From Astrothelium macrocarpum (lineage: Eukaryota; Ascomycota; Dothideomycetes; Trypetheliales; Trypetheliaceae), in assembly GCA_021030915.1 (NCBI GenBank), contig JAGEMR010000127.1, positions 20,183 to 84,182 on the forward strand: a stretch of DNA of 64,000 nt, written 5' to 3'. The notes under the pieces were generated by a model, which was not told the origin of the DNA, did no database searches, and saw nothing but the letters and a program-made list of their open reading frames with translations. Positions within the stretch are counted from its first letter, which is position 1; every line of letters starts with the position of its first letter. Position numbers and translations under genes: made by a program. Below, one piece after another: positions 36,599 to 48,554 of the stretch.

Positions 36599-37278
36599 TA
36601 TCGGGCTAGCCAGAATACTAGAATACCAGACTGCAATTAACAAGAGGTCACTTGGGTTTTAGAAATAATACTCATTGTCGCGTTCATGATACCATGCGGC
36701 TAGATTTCATTCTCCTTTTCTTCTCTCCACACAATCACATACTTAGCCGGCCCATTCTTTTGGGTCTTCCTCTATTTTATTTCTCATAAACTCGAGTTGA
36801 TGGAGTCTGGAGTTTGGACAGCATTACAAGCAGACTTATGTGAAGCGCATCTCCAAGATAGCTTCATTTGTGATCAATTGATGAGCAACAGGATGCAGAA
36901 AATTAGTGTCGCAGAGAGAACGTTTCCTAACGACTTTTTCATCTATCAATACTCAGTATCTAAAGGAATAAATTTAACGGAGCATTCTCATGGAAAACAC
37001 TTACGAAAATCTCTAGCATCTTGATGGATAAGCGAATCCTCTACTGACCTTGCTTTTTGATATCTGTGCAAGTTGTGCTCGACTTACGGCGCCATCTGTT
37101 TACTAGAGTGATGTCGAGCTTATGATATCGACAGCTATCCAGCGGTGCGACTGAAGTTTACGAGCGTCATCACATTCCTGTTTACGCTTGACAAGCGTGA
37201 ACGAGTTGTGAAATTGCTCCGATTGAAAGCACGACGCCTCATAAGAATACATTTCTACTTTTTGGAAACGACCCAGCA
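36599..37278. other. Convergent intergenic region
   Basis: Between the 3' ends of the PhyH gene (plus) and SRP68 (minus). The frame 36797-37024 has no recognisable features. No gene supported. Confidence 0.5.
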
Positions 37279-39347
37279 TCACCTACCAAACCCGAACCAA
37301 CCTTTCCTCACAGGCTTTTGTTCAGTGGGCTTTGTTGCTGCGTCCGGCGCTATCGCTGCGTTGCCGTTTGCCACTTGCGCTGCATCCCGTCCTGGATAAT
37401 CAATGTAGTTGAAAGCAACATCTAAGAATATTGGTTTCACCGGTACCGGCTGAAGCTTCGGCGGATAATTGACTAAGCGACTTAGATCGAGGTTTGTGCC
37501 CAAGGGAGGATATTCCGTCAAACGCTGAACAATGGGTGGTATGTATGCCTGAGTTTGTTCATACGTTTGAGCGGCGTCCGAAGAGATTTGTTGGAGTTCA
37601 GTCATGGACTGGAAACGATGCATAAGAGCAGCTACTGCATCTCTAGTAGCTTCAGAGGATTGCCTAGAAATTTCGAGAGTAGGTGCTACAGTGCTTGTCG
37701 AAGATGATTGTGAAGATAGTAATGTCGCATTGCTTGTCAAAAGGTCGTAAGCGCGTGCGGTGAGAGCAAGCGAATCGGCATGTACTGCATTCAGGTGATG
37801 CGAATAGGCAACGTTGAGACATCTGCGATTTTTAACATCTTCGACGTAATCCAGAATATTCTCAATAAGACCTACCTCAAAGCTCGAAAGTAAGATTTCT
37901 TGGCTTCAAGTTCCTTCATGAAATCCTTATCGCGAGCGGCACCTCGGAGCTCTTTTACCGAATCAATACTTTGCAGTATCGAGTCAAACAGGGTGACTCT
38001 ATCCCGCAATCTAGCCAATTTTTTCCCATTACTTTCTGGCCTCTCGAAGCCTTGCCTACCAGCTGCGCTATGGTTTCCTGCAATTCTCGAAAGTTCATTT
38101 GAGAAGAACAGGCCATCATCAGAGCCAATAAGCATACGATTCCGGCCAACTCGCCAGCCAACTAATGCATAATTGACCGCAAGATCAGTCACGCGAAGAT
38201 CTTGCATTCTCACATCGCCTTCCGCGACTCCTTCTCGCTCCAAGTCTTCGATTGCTCGACGAGTTGCGTCAACGGTGTCTTGACTGGAAATCAGCACGTC
38301 ATCATATGCTGTTGCAAGTTCCTGTCGACTTCTTTCCCGATTTTCGGGAGAGCTTAGAAACGATTCCAGACCAATCGCTGCAGTCTCAACAGCAGCAAGG
38401 CTTTGGCCTATCGACGCGTCGGCAATATTTGCAACTCGCGATCTCCACGTGATGCTGTTTGGTCCAGTCTCGTTCTCGGCAGTCTCTCCTAAGTCAAGGT
38501 TATCAAGATTTGCAAAGTAATATGATAAAAGGATTCGTACCTTTCCCTGGACCCTCCTCCGACAAGATATTCGAATCGAACTTAGTAACTATCAATGCAA
38601 TATCCGAGCGATCTGAGGGAAAATATTGCCGCGCAACGGTCGCAATCGCGGTACTGCGTGATATTTGTAACTTATAAGCAGCATACCGTATGCTTGGATC
38701 AACAGTACCACCCAGAACTTCCTTGAAAAGGTCCTTTTTCGTCTTGCGCAAGAGAGACTGATAGATGACTCTGGCTTTGGAGTTTTCCACTAAACATTCT
38801 CGCCAGCTATTCACATGATCCTCCTCAGAAATATGATCTCGCTCAAAATGCTGCGAGGCGCACAATACAGAGCAGTATGCTTCGGCTTCAAGAAGATCTA
38901 TTTCAGTGGATCGAGTGACACTAGTTTGTCTTAGTAATTCGACCAGCTTTTTAGATTGCTGGGAAGCTTTGTTCAGTCTAGACAACATGTGGCTTCGCGC
39001 GTTTCCTGTAATTCCTTTACTGGCTTGATCTTCTATATGAGTTGACCGTAGGTGCATGGCATGTGCCCATGCACGCTCGGAAATAAGAAGTAAAAGATGA
39101 ACGAATCTTCACTAATATCAACAGATGTTTGAGAACCCGCCACGATGCTTGCTTACTCATGGTTCGTTCCAATGTTTTCAGCAGTAATGATGGCCTTGCT
39201 ATCAAATTTGGCATTCTTTGGTGTGGATCTACCTAACTTCTTGCGTAATGCAGAGAGCCTGCGGGTTAATTGGACCCGATAAGTATTGTAGTTTCCGATG
39301 GCCAGAGCAGCATCTCTATCGTGGAAGATGAAGTTTGTAATGTCCAT
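37279..39347 (-). CDS. srp68: Signal recognition particle subunit SRP68
   Basis: Four exons 39347-39157, 39106-38541, 38488-37876, 37822-37279 (637 residues), introns 50-53 nt, all frame-consistent. The N-terminal RNA-binding domain starts MDITNFIFHDRDAALAIGN and continues YRVQLTRRLSALRKKLG and ERAWAHAMHLRSTH. The C-terminus carries the SRP72-binding signature LVNYPPKLQPVPVKPIFLD. SRP68 forms a heterodimer with SRP72 on the SRP RNA and is needed for elongation arrest and targeting to the ER. The conserved N-terminus supports ATG 39347. Length is normal for the family. The promoter is shared with the divergent PPR gene. Confidence 0.95.
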
Positions 39348-39705
39348 GGCTAACGAAAGAGGTTGATCAAACGGAGCATTTCGGTGGTCTTTGTGTACTA
39401 CATCGGCAGAACCTCGGGTGTTATAAATGACTAGGACAATCATTATGTCATCTTCATCGTTTCCAAATTTCTAATGAGACATTGAACTTTGTCCGGGTTC
39501 TCTTGCCGTTCGATGGTTGAAATCTTTCCTATTCTGTTCCGGACAAAGGCTTCTATTTGATATATCGGCTCCATCGTGTTTGGTACCGTTTAAACTTCCT
39601 AAATCGAATACCCAGCGAGTGTCACCTCTCCAAACCTATTGTTATCCAGACAATAGCCTCTTGTCAGAGGTTGCCAGGAAAGACGAGGCTGTCGCTCGCA
39701 AGTCG
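39348..39705. promoter_or_regulatory. Divergent promoter of SRP68 and the PPR-like gene
   Basis: 358 bp separate the two chosen start codons. The PPR frame stays open upstream of 39706 without an ATG in good context, so part of this could be 5' coding sequence or leader. Confidence 0.5.
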
Positions 39706-42700
39706 ATGCTTGAGCGGGCGACAGGATGCCTCGAATCCGCCGGACGAACCTTGCTGCGCGGACACCAGACCCTTCGCACAAAACGTATGCTTCATTCGGC
39801 ATTTTGGCATCATGGCGCTGGAGATCTCAACTTACCCCCGTACATGTTGCCTTCAATGCTGAAAGATACATTACAACAAGATCAGGTAGAGGTTGGCTCG
39901 ATGCCTCTTCCTGATGGATTTCTTCTGGATTTTCTGTACCCACCAAAGACCAAAGCATTTCTTCGTGAACTTGCCTCAAAGAATGGAGACAAACTTGAAC
40001 GTCATCAAGGTCGGCAATCTCATTTGAATCGCTACCGCGAATACTCATCCGTTGCCAACGCGGAGGTACAAATGACAAATCTTGAAAATGGAGATGTGCT
40101 CGATCCAGGCAATCGAAATCAGTCCACTCCGGAGAAACCCTACAAATCAGAATATCCGCATAAAGAGCCAAGATTGGACAAACATAATGAAATGGGAATC
40201 GCTGGGAACAAGCAAGAGCATAATGCATTGAAGAGTTTGCATACACTATTGAAATCTGAGAATCGGCGTGCTTACGAAGATGGATGGAGGCTGATCATCA
40301 CCGCAGATCATACTTCACCAGCGTATGAGGAAACCTTGGCGGATTTCATAGAATATCTCTCGACATCTCAGGAAAGGATCGACGCAATACGTGTTTTGCA
40401 GCTGTTCGCAAAATTAGGCAAGGAATATCGCAGACCTTCATCATATCGTGCTGCCATTGCTGCTAATCTGAGGCTCGAGAATGTCGGCTCTGCTGCAATG
40501 ATTTTCTATGATGCGGCAAATTCCGGAGTCATTCAAGATATCGGACACGATATCTTGCTTGAGCAAACTGTGCAAAGTGGGCTTTGGCAGCTTGGTTCGG
40601 ACGTGTACCATATCTATTGCACAAGAGTAAATGCGCTACACAAAGAGAAGAATGCGGGACCTTCCAATCAAATCAATGCTACCACTTTGCCTGTCAGCGC
40701 AGCATTATCATTGGTGGGTTATATCCAACAGCATTCGAAATGCTTCAACAACATCTCAACACCAGCACTCATGGATTTCTGCCGCGACTTGTCACGAGCC
40801 ATGCTCAAACAGCAGTTCTACAAACTTTTTCTGGACAGTCGTCAATCCTCACAGCGACAAGTGGATAAGATTCTAAAACTTGTGAAATACCTACAAGTTC
40901 TGGAGTTTACGGACGCTCAATTTTACCAGACTGCCATCTTCACTTTAGGCAGCCGACGAAAAGTTGTCTCCCCTGAAAAGGGCAATCTGATAGCCTCATT
41001 GTATGAGTTGTTCCGGAAGGAGAAATTTTTTTCGCCGTCCAAGAGTCTGCTGGAAGTAATCATGTCCAGCCTCTGTCGTCATGAACCGAGAGATGAAATG
41101 CTCCGCCAATTCACAAGAATCGAGGATCTTGCTCGCGACTGGAGTAAATTCCATGGGTACTTGAGCAATGACGTAGTCAAAATGATGCTAGAAACTTTTG
41201 CACGAGCTGGCGAGGTGGCGCTTGTGCATAAATATTTTGGCTACTTGGAAAAGCCAACCGAGGAAGATTTGCGGCAATCTTTTTTTTGGCTCATTTATGT
41301 GCATACCCGAAGAGCTGATCTGAATAAGGCAACCTGGCAATTTGAGCGAATGGCTCATGAATTTTCACTTTCACCAGACCGTGAATGCTATAATGCAGTG
41401 CTACAAGCACATGCAAAAAATGAAGATCTTGAGGGTGCGTTGCAGAGATACGAGCAAATGGAAAGCAGTGGTGTAGCGCCGAATACTCACACGTTTGGCA
41501 TTCTAATGGGCATGTATGCTAATCGTGGAGACCCACAAAGTGTCTTTGATCTTTTTTCCGTCGCCAACAATCATGGCTTAAGGCTAACCCCTCATATGTG
41601 GGCTGCCCTGGTTCACGCTCATATTGAGAACAGTGATTTCACGACTGCAGAAGAAGTAGCTGAAGAGAGCAGCCGTGCGGCGCTGACGACAGAGTCAACG
41701 ACTGTAGTCTGGAATCAGCTCTTAACAGCCCACGCTCTACAGCGGGACATGGTCTCTATATCACGGATTGTTGAGCGAATGCAACAGGGTGGTATTTTAC
41801 CGGACAGCTTATCCTATGCAGCGATTATGCAATGTCTAGTTCTACTACGCCAGTATGATGCCGCTCGGAGGATTTTACAAAAGGTCATTCCAAAGGAACG
41901 GCTGAAGCGCTTGGCCTTTCATTATGCCATCGTTATGGGAGGATACGTGCGATCAGAGCAATGGATGAGAGTTCTAGGACTTGATGCCGCGATGAGGCGA
42001 CGACGCATTCGTCCTACCGTCAGCACACGCATTCCGGTACTAAAGGCTCAAGTTGCTATCGAAACGACATATAATCGAATGCAAGGATTAGAGGCTACCC
42101 GTGCCCGTTTGATGACCACAGAGCAGGCTCTGGTAAACGTACTTGAGAATAGTGATCGACGGGAGGTCGCAAGCGCTATAAAGCAGCCTCTTTATGGCTT
42201 GGAAGGATTCTCGATACATGAATCGTATCCCGATGCTTACTACGAAGTCTTGATTTCATCATATGGTCGAAGTGGCGCTTTCGACATTCTCAACGATACA
42301 TTTGAGGAATACCTACAAGCAAAAGAGCTGCCCTCCGCGTCAAGTTTCATACCACCACTCAAGCTCCTCACTGCACTAATGCAGTCTCATTGGCGAGCTC
42401 GAGAGTATGATGATATTGAGAAATGCTGGCTTCTTGTTTATCGTAAAGCAATGCAACAAGCTAAAGTCTTTCCTGTTCCGAAACCGGTCTTGTCTACCAT
42501 GCCATCTGAGATGGACGCTCCTCAACAATTCCTTTCGCCCATACGGATGGCATCCTCCCGTCGTCATATCATATCTCGTCCCTTGACTTTCTACATACGG
42601 TCGCTCTCACAACGCCAGGAAACGTCCCGTGTGATCGCCCTCATTGGCGAATTGACCGATTCCGGCTGGATTCTATCAAATCAAGTCTGGAATGTCTATG

Positions 42701-43077
42701 TTCAAACTCTCGTCAAGAATGATGAGACTCTGCTTGCCTTCGACGTCTGCGAACAGCGGCTTATACCCGGATGGCCGGGTTGGCATTCCAATAGAGCTCT
42801 TCAAGGTCCTCCTCGACGACATCAAAGAAAGGCGGGATTTGCCAGGATAGCCGTTCAGACGGTACTTCCTCAAAGTTTGCTACCGCAATATACCACCATG
42901 GTTCTATTAGCGAAAGCACTACTCGAAGTTCAACGGTCATCATCATCCGCAGGTGAAGGAAGCCTGAGTATAGGGCAGATCAAACGAAAAGCACCAAACA
43001 CTGTGAAGGCGATTGAGGCAATGCCGCTTTTAAGGCACGATCACATTCAAAGAGCACTTTTAAAGGACCAATTCTAG
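39706..43077 (+). CDS. Large pentatricopeptide-repeat (PPR) like protein, probably mitochondrial
   Basis: A single exon of 1123 residues from ATG 39706, which gives the fungal-typical start MLERATGCLESAGRTLLR followed by a basic, hydroxylated stretch (RTKRMLHSAFWHHGA) suited to mitochondrial import. PPR-type helical repeats are clear in the middle: ECYNAVLQAHAKNEDLEGAL, then GVAPNTHTFGILMGMYANRG, SYAAIMQCLVLLRQYDAARR and similar. Such proteins bind organellar RNA and control expression of mitochondrial genes; the RNA target is not predictable here. There are no introns and the length is normal for the class. It is divergent from SRP68. Confidence 0.85.
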   Translation: MLERATGCLESAGRTLLRGHQTLRTKRMLHSAFWHHGAGDLNLPPYMLPSMLKDTLQQDQVEVGSMPLPDGFLLDFLYPPKTKAFLRELASKNGDKLERHQGRQSHLNRYREYSSVANAEVQMTNLENGDVLDPGNRNQSTPEKPYKSEYPHKEPRLDKHNEMGIAGNKQEHNALKSLHTLLKSENRRAYEDGWRLIITADHTSPAYEETLADFIEYLSTSQERIDAIRVLQLFAKLGKEYRRPSSYRAAIAANLRLENVGSAAMIFYDAANSGVIQDIGHDILLEQTVQSGLWQLGSDVYHIYCTRVNALHKEKNAGPSNQINATTLPVSAALSLVGYIQQHSKCFNNISTPALMDFCRDLSRAMLKQQFYKLFLDSRQSSQRQVDKILKLVKYLQVLEFTDAQFYQTAIFTLGSRRKVVSPEKGNLIASLYELFRKEKFFSPSKSLLEVIMSSLCRHEPRDEMLRQFTRIEDLARDWSKFHGYLSNDVVKMMLETFARAGEVALVHKYFGYLEKPTEEDLRQSFFWLIYVHTRRADLNKATWQFERMAHEFSLSPDRECYNAVLQAHAKNEDLEGALQRYEQMESSGVAPNTHTFGILMGMYANRGDPQSVFDLFSVANNHGLRLTPHMWAALVHAHIENSDFTTAEEVAEESSRAALTTESTTVVWNQLLTAHALQRDMVSISRIVERMQQGGILPDSLSYAAIMQCLVLLRQYDAARRILQKVIPKERLKRLAFHYAIVMGGYVRSEQWMRVLGLDAAMRRRRIRPTVSTRIPVLKAQVAIETTYNRMQGLEATRARLMTTEQALVNVLENSDRREVASAIKQPLYGLEGFSIHESYPDAYYEVLISSYGRSGAFDILNDTFEEYLQAKELPSASSFIPPLKLLTALMQSHWRAREYDDIEKCWLLVYRKAMQQAKVFPVPKPVLSTMPSEMDAPQQFLSPIRMASSRRHIISRPLTFYIRSLSQRQETSRVIALIGELTDSGWILSNQVWNVYVQTLVKNDETLLAFDVCEQRLIPGWPGWHSNRALQGPPRRHQRKAGFARIAVQTVLPQSLLPQYTTMVLLAKALLEVQRSSSSAGEGSLSIGQIKRKAPNTVKAIEAMPLLRHDHIQRALLKDQF

Positions 43078-43803
43078 GTTTGTATATTTGATAGACCTTC
43101 ACGCTTGCATACATGTAAGATGTAAATCTTGGAAATTGTATAGTAGTCCATGCAACTCATTGTTTTCTGTACATATTTGGTATCTTCACGTGAATAATGA
43201 TACTTTGACTACTGAGTCAACAGATGATCTTTATTATGGTTTATTGCTGGTGGCATAACATGGTTTGTGAGGCTCCTGTAACGTTTCGAAAAGAGCAGCT
43301 TTGTCTGAGTGATACAGTACAATGAAAGGTTTTTAGCGCTGGGAAACGTGTCTCATAAGTATGTGCAAGTAGTCTCTGATTGCTAATTGTACTGAATTTG
43401 CCAGCTAGCTCTTGTATAACAAAGGATATGTCTCAAATTAAAAGAATGCTAAGCATTTCACGGGCCGATTACTTGGGTTCACACCATCTAGTGTTGTTGA
43501 AGTCACGCCCACACATCCACACCATGTCCAAGCTCATCATAAATACATGCGTGATACGATAATGACCACGCACATAATATTGATAGCCAATCAATGGTAT
43601 AGCCAACTATCAATTTATTGCTTTCCAGGGTTTCGGCGATGTACAAGTAACAGTGACATGCTTTCTAAGTTGATGTATCTTGTCAACGGATTCGTTACCA
43701 CAACCTGCATCACTCCGACATTCAGGTATATCTTCTATCAAAGGGGCCTACCACTCCAAGAACATAACACACGCCCTTATTGACACGCTAATCGTTAGTT
43801 GCG
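43078..43803. other. Intergenic region
   Basis: About 0.7 kb, AT-leaning, no supported gene. It contains the PPR terminator side and the promoter of the MAK32-like gene. Confidence 0.5.
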
Positions 43804-45290
43804 ATGTCTTCTGCGCTCACTACTTATGAGCATGAAGTTTTGTTCGTGTCTCTTGGTATGTTCATTATTGACGAGATTCACTATCCTCCCCCTGCTCCTC
43901 CCCAGTATAATGTCGCTGGTGGCGCCGGACTATATTCTGCTCTGGGCGCTCGCTTGTTTTGTCCGCCTCCGCTGTCCAAAAGTGTTGGGTTGATCGTCGA
44001 CGCGGGTAATGATTTTCCGGACAGCGTTAGAGCAATGTTGAATAGATGGGAGACAGGTTGCATGATGAGAACTAGAGAAGGAGCAACAACAAGAGGTTGG
44101 AATTCACTCAACGAAGAAGGGGTTAGATGTGAGTCTTTCACCATTTTCAATTCATTTATGGCTGGGAATCGTGGCTTGAATAGTTTTCTATTTTAAGGCT
44201 TCCATATCAAAAGTCCGCGAAACAAGCCATGAGATAAGGGGATAGTCCTGCATCTCATTCGGCTGAGCCAAGCCGTATAATTTAGCAATCACTGTAGATT
44301 GTTGAAGCCTTGCAAGTGAGTAGCGCATAATATATCTAGATAGCTTTCGTATCTCTTTTACCATTCGTAACATTGTTGTAATATAATTCGTTCTCATGGA
44401 ATTACTCTGTTGGAAAGCGCACAAGATTGGAAGGCTTCGTATCGTTCCTTAACTTCACACATATCGTGCTGATTTAATCTCTAGCGTTCCGCTATATAAC
44501 GCCGAAAATCCGTCTTGATGCCGCAGACCTTTCACCACCTTTTCTTGCCTCTCATTCATTTCACCTCATCTGTCCGCCCTCACGTTGCATGTCCATGATT
44601 CAAAACATCATGTCTGCAAGGACCACCTTGCCCATTCCACCAAATCAGCAGCCATTCTTCATCTGGGAGCCCGTTCCCGATCTTTGTACCCCTTCTCAGC
44701 TCAACAGATGTTATGAAGCATGCAAGAGCGTGGACGTGATTAGTCCCAATGATGAAGAGTTACTTTCTTTCTTCGGGGAAGAAAAGGAGTGCGGTGACAA
44801 AAGGTGGACTTTGATAGAAAGACATGCCGAGGACTTGCTGTGCAGCGGTATAGGCGAGAATTGTAAAGGCGCGATCATAGTGCGTGCTGGTAAAAGAGGA
44901 TGCTATATCGCCGTCCGGTCAAGAGATAGCGGTATCAGAAATCGATGGTTGCCGGCATATCACCAAGATGGAACGAAAGTTGTAGACCCAACTGGTGGTG
45001 GAAATGGATTTCTTGGAGGCTTTGCAATAGGATTCATTAGATCCGAAAAAGAAGATGGGATAGAAAGGTTAGTTGAAGCTGCGACTTATGGCTCTATAGC
45101 GGCAAGTTTCTGCATAGAACAGGTTGGTGCACCAAGACTGGAGAAGCACGAAGAGACGGAAGAAACCTGGAATGGGATCAATGCGCTCCAAAGATTGAAG
45201 AGCTTTGAATCAAGAATAGAAGGGAGCAAGTTGAGCGACATTGAGGGGTTTGAGAATGCAATGAACAGAGCGCAGCGGGAGGCGAAATGA
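43804..45290 (+). CDS. mak32: MAK32-like PfkB-family carbohydrate kinase homologue
   Basis: Two exons 43804-44128 and 44485-45290 (376 residues). Start region VLFVSLGMFIIDEIHYP, then GGAGLYSALGARLF and LSKSVGLIVDAGNDFP; after the intron, FRYITPKIRLDAADLSP, DVISPNDEELLSFFGE, IIVRAGKRGCYI and the C-terminal signature DPTGGGNGFLGGFAIGF. In active PfkB kinases this last motif is GAGD with a catalytic Asp; here it is Asn, as I recall for the Mak32 group, so kinase activity is doubtful. Yeast MAK32 is named for maintenance of the killer dsRNA virus. The intron is 356 nt, several times longer than neighbours, but both ends fit consensus and family conservation continues across it. Confidence 0.85.
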
Positions 45291-45794
45291 GGAGTAGGCC
45301 TACCCTTCCGGACATGACAAATACACTGGCGTCGGATTTGATGACTGAGGAGAATCAATAGAATAGATGAAATAGATGATTGAACATTACTGATAGAGTC
45401 ACTGGGGATGTCTAATAAAAGAGCCATCAAAATGTTAAAGACCAATCGAGGGTTTGAGATGTATGTACCTGAGGATCTTATAACGATTGAGGACCTTGCA
45501 ATGACAACGAGCTCCTTTCCAATGAATCGGGGTTCTTGAGCTGCGCAGGACCTATACGGTAGGGGGCACGACTACACGGAATTGACTGCATGTTCAGAGT
45601 GAATTGACTGCTCTCTACTATTCTCACGTAGCGAGTAGCATCTGCCAACCAAATTATACGCGTCACAGTGCTTGAAACGAAATTGGGAGTGCCCAGTCTG
45701 ATGTTGAACTAAGGATTTGAAGTGGTCGACGAGTTGAATCAGCTACGGTACGCGACTCGGTTTTGGCGTTGGGATCAACTCCGCAGCGTCACCC
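45291..45794. other. Intergenic region upstream of TBC gene
   Basis: About 500 bp; no gene supported. It holds the promoter of the TBC-domain gene. Confidence 0.5.
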
Positions 45795-47374
45795 ATGGCA
45801 AGTCAACCTTCCACCACAAACAATAGGGGCCGACCACCTGATAATCAGGCTCCTGAGAGGATCCGATTAAAATCAGAGGAGAACAATGACCTTCCTGGCA
45901 ATGGATATCTTCAATACGACAAAGACGCCTCCTCACCGAGCTCAGATAAGGCCGCTCAGATAGAAGCAATATGCCGTCAACAAGACCTCAAAACACTCAG
46001 AAGTCTCGCGATTACGGAGGGGGGCCTTTTGACTGACGATCTACGTCGAAAAGCATGTCTGTCTCCCTGTCGCCCGCCTTTTCTCAGCATCCATTGATTC
46101 GCTAATCAGGGCCACTTCTTTTGTCTGTCGACCTACAGGCAAACCATAGTACTCAAGCAGACTGGGAAACGCTTCCTGCACACAAAGATGAGAGCCAAGT
46201 TAAGCTCGATGTTGGCCGAGCCTTCGTTTATTATCCACCCGAATCAGACACGCAGCTCTCGAAGCGGAAGACATCACTGGGACAATTCATCAATACTGTT
46301 CTGCGAAGGCATCCCTGTCTTTGTTATTTTCAGGGCTATCATGACATTGTCCAAGTCTTTCTTCTCGTCTTTGAATCCTCACCTCCTGCCAAATCCTCGG
46401 CGCAGTCGCCACATCAGCAAAATCTAGCAATATGTATTGCGTGCGTGGAGCGCCTCTCACTCCTACGCATACGCGATTTCATGCTCCCGACCCTGGATGG
46501 CTTGAATGCACACATGAGGCTATTACCGAGTATTCTGGAGTCTGCGGATAAAGAATTGTACATGCATGTTCGACAGACACATAGGAGCTACAGCCTAAGC
46601 GGGATGTTGACGCTGTATGCGCATGAAGTACAGGAATACGGAGTGATTGCAAGACTGTTTGACTTTTTACTTGCTACTGACGCGGTGATGAGTGTCTACT
46701 TATTCGGAGCTGTACGTCAAACTTCTGCGATCAGGTCTTCACTCAGTTTCTTGCCACCTCTGCGATGGGGCCGCCCGCAATGATGTTGCTAACAAGACCA
46801 ATCATTCTAGATCATTCTCTCTCGTCGCGAGACTGTATTTGAAATCGATTCTACGGACACTGACGTGCTCCTTTTCACACTCTCGAAACTTCCTCAACCC
46901 TTCGATGTAGAAGCTCTTATCAGCCAATCTTTACGCCTCTACTCGCATCATCCTCCGCAGCAACTCCCTAATAAAGCATGGCGTGAAATATCCTCCTACA
47001 GTGTGTTAAAGACGTGCGTCTGTGGAATCAATGGGAAGAGTGGCGCTGAGGATACGAATCCATCTCCAAGAGCTGGAAGGCTTGGTTCGAAAGTGAAAAG
47101 CTCCCACTCGTTCATATCGTTTGAAGGTCAAAGCCTTTCAGATGGCGAAGACTATTTCCACGCTCAAGCCGCCGAGCTTAAGCGGGCTGAGGAGCTCAAT
47201 AAAATACGTAGAGAAGCACTAAAGCTCTGGACTCGCTACCGAAGGCCAGCACGAAACACTGCCCTGTTCTTCACAGCAGCCGTACTTGCTTATTGGCTAA
47301 GACCTGGGACCGGCGCGAATGCAAATATGATGTACATCTTGAAGAGCATACGGGGAATATGGGTTGGCAAGTAA
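45795..47374 (+). CDS. TBC-domain Rab GTPase-activating protein, Gyp8/TBC1D20 type, tail-anchored
   Basis: Three exons 45795-46056, 46110-46711, 46811-47374 (475 residues). The first join restores the TBC start motif RKAWPLLL. The catalytic arginine finger lies in LDVGRAF (IxxDxxR-type) and the glutamine finger in CYFQGYHD; both are intact. Later motifs: SLSGMLTLYAHEV, FDFLLATDAVMSVYLFGA joined to IILSRRETVF. A single hydrophobic helix near the C-terminus (ALFFTAAVLAYWL) predicts tail anchoring, as in TBC1D20 and yeast Gyp8, which sit at the ER/peroxisome membrane and act on Rab1/Ypt1-type GTPases. The first intron has a less common GTCTGT donor; the frame supports it. Confidence 0.88.
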
Positions 47375-47798
47375 AAGAATTGGGACATGGTTTGGGAAAA
47401 GCATGAGCTCTTCATGTGATGCAGTGTCACTAGGGCACGACCTTGAAGAAATTATGGGTTGATCGTCATCTGGTACGAAACATGGGCAAAATTTTGGAGT
47501 TTCCTACGTTCAGTGCATGTACAAAAGCGTTGATTGTAGAAAGGGTTGGCTGATTTAGGTCCTGAAAGTCATCTCAATTCAGTAGATTCTTAAGGCCAGG
47601 TCCAAATTTTTAATCAGCAGAGCCAGCGTCCAGAAAGAAAGATGGCGCGAATGAAGTAATTGATCTTAAAACCTAGTAAAGTTAAATGTGGGGAGTCCAT
47701 GATGTGCTGTTTGACGTTACGCTTTCACACCTCCAAGCTTAAAGAGTAAGCAGCACCCTGGAAATTCCCAATTGACATCTTTTCTATACACAGACACA
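47375..47798. other. Intergenic region
   Basis: 424 bp; no gene seen. Promoter of the rhodanese gene. Confidence 0.5.
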
Positions 47799-48405
47799 AT
47801 GGCTTCCAGAAAACCATTTCAAAGACTTGTGCTCTCAAATCCGGCTCGTTTCTCGCGCTGCACGACCTCACGAACAGTTCAATCTGGACTCTCGAACGGC
47901 CTACAGAAAACCGCATCATACAATCCTTCGTACAGGAGAGCTTCAAGAAGCCACCTTCAATCCCACGTTCGGTGGCACTCAGACGCAGCATCGAGTTCCA
48001 GATCCAAAGTCTACGATTTTGAAAAGGTGTCGTCTCTCCACACTTATCATACCTTTTTCACCACACGCTCATCCCTCATAGATCAAGTCCCTTGCCTCCT
48101 CTCCCTCTCCCGACCACATTCTTATTGACGTGCGCGAACCTTCCGAATACAACGCAGGCTACATACCCACTGCGATCAACATTCCCATTTCGTCACAGCC
48201 TGACGCACTCTTCCTCAGCCCTGAGGATTTTGAAGACCGTTTTGGCTTTCAGAAACCGACGCCTGAGAAGGAGCTCGTGTTTTATTGCAAGGCAGGAGTG
48301 AGGAGCTCGGCGGCTGCGCAACTGGCGCAGCAAAATGGATACGAGAATGTGGCAGAATATCGGGGGAGCTGGCTGGACTGGCAAAAGAATGATGGTGGAT
48401 CATGA
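47799..48405 (+). CDS. Rhodanese-domain thiosulfate sulfurtransferase, mitochondrial
   Basis: Two exons 47799-48026 and 48082-48405 (183 residues). The ATG at 47799 starts a ~65-residue Arg/Ser-rich, acid-poor leader typical of a mitochondrial presequence. The 55-nt intron joins KVYDFEK to IKSLASSPSPDHILIDVREP. The single rhodanese domain shows IDVREPSEY, GYIPTAINIP and the active-site loop FYCKAGVRSS with the catalytic Cys (C-x2-G-x-R-S). It resembles yeast Rdl1/Rdl2-type single-domain enzymes. The probable role is sulfur transfer in mitochondria. Confidence 0.9.
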
Positions 48406-48554
48406 GATACGAGGTGATGATGCAACTCTGAGCGCCGATAGACAAATGAGGGAAGTAAATATTCTACTACTCTCACTTTATTCAAACGCCAGTCTGAAGG
48501 ACAGACAGCCATGCTACGTGGGCTCATTTTTGTGCCTTCAATCTCATTCCCACA

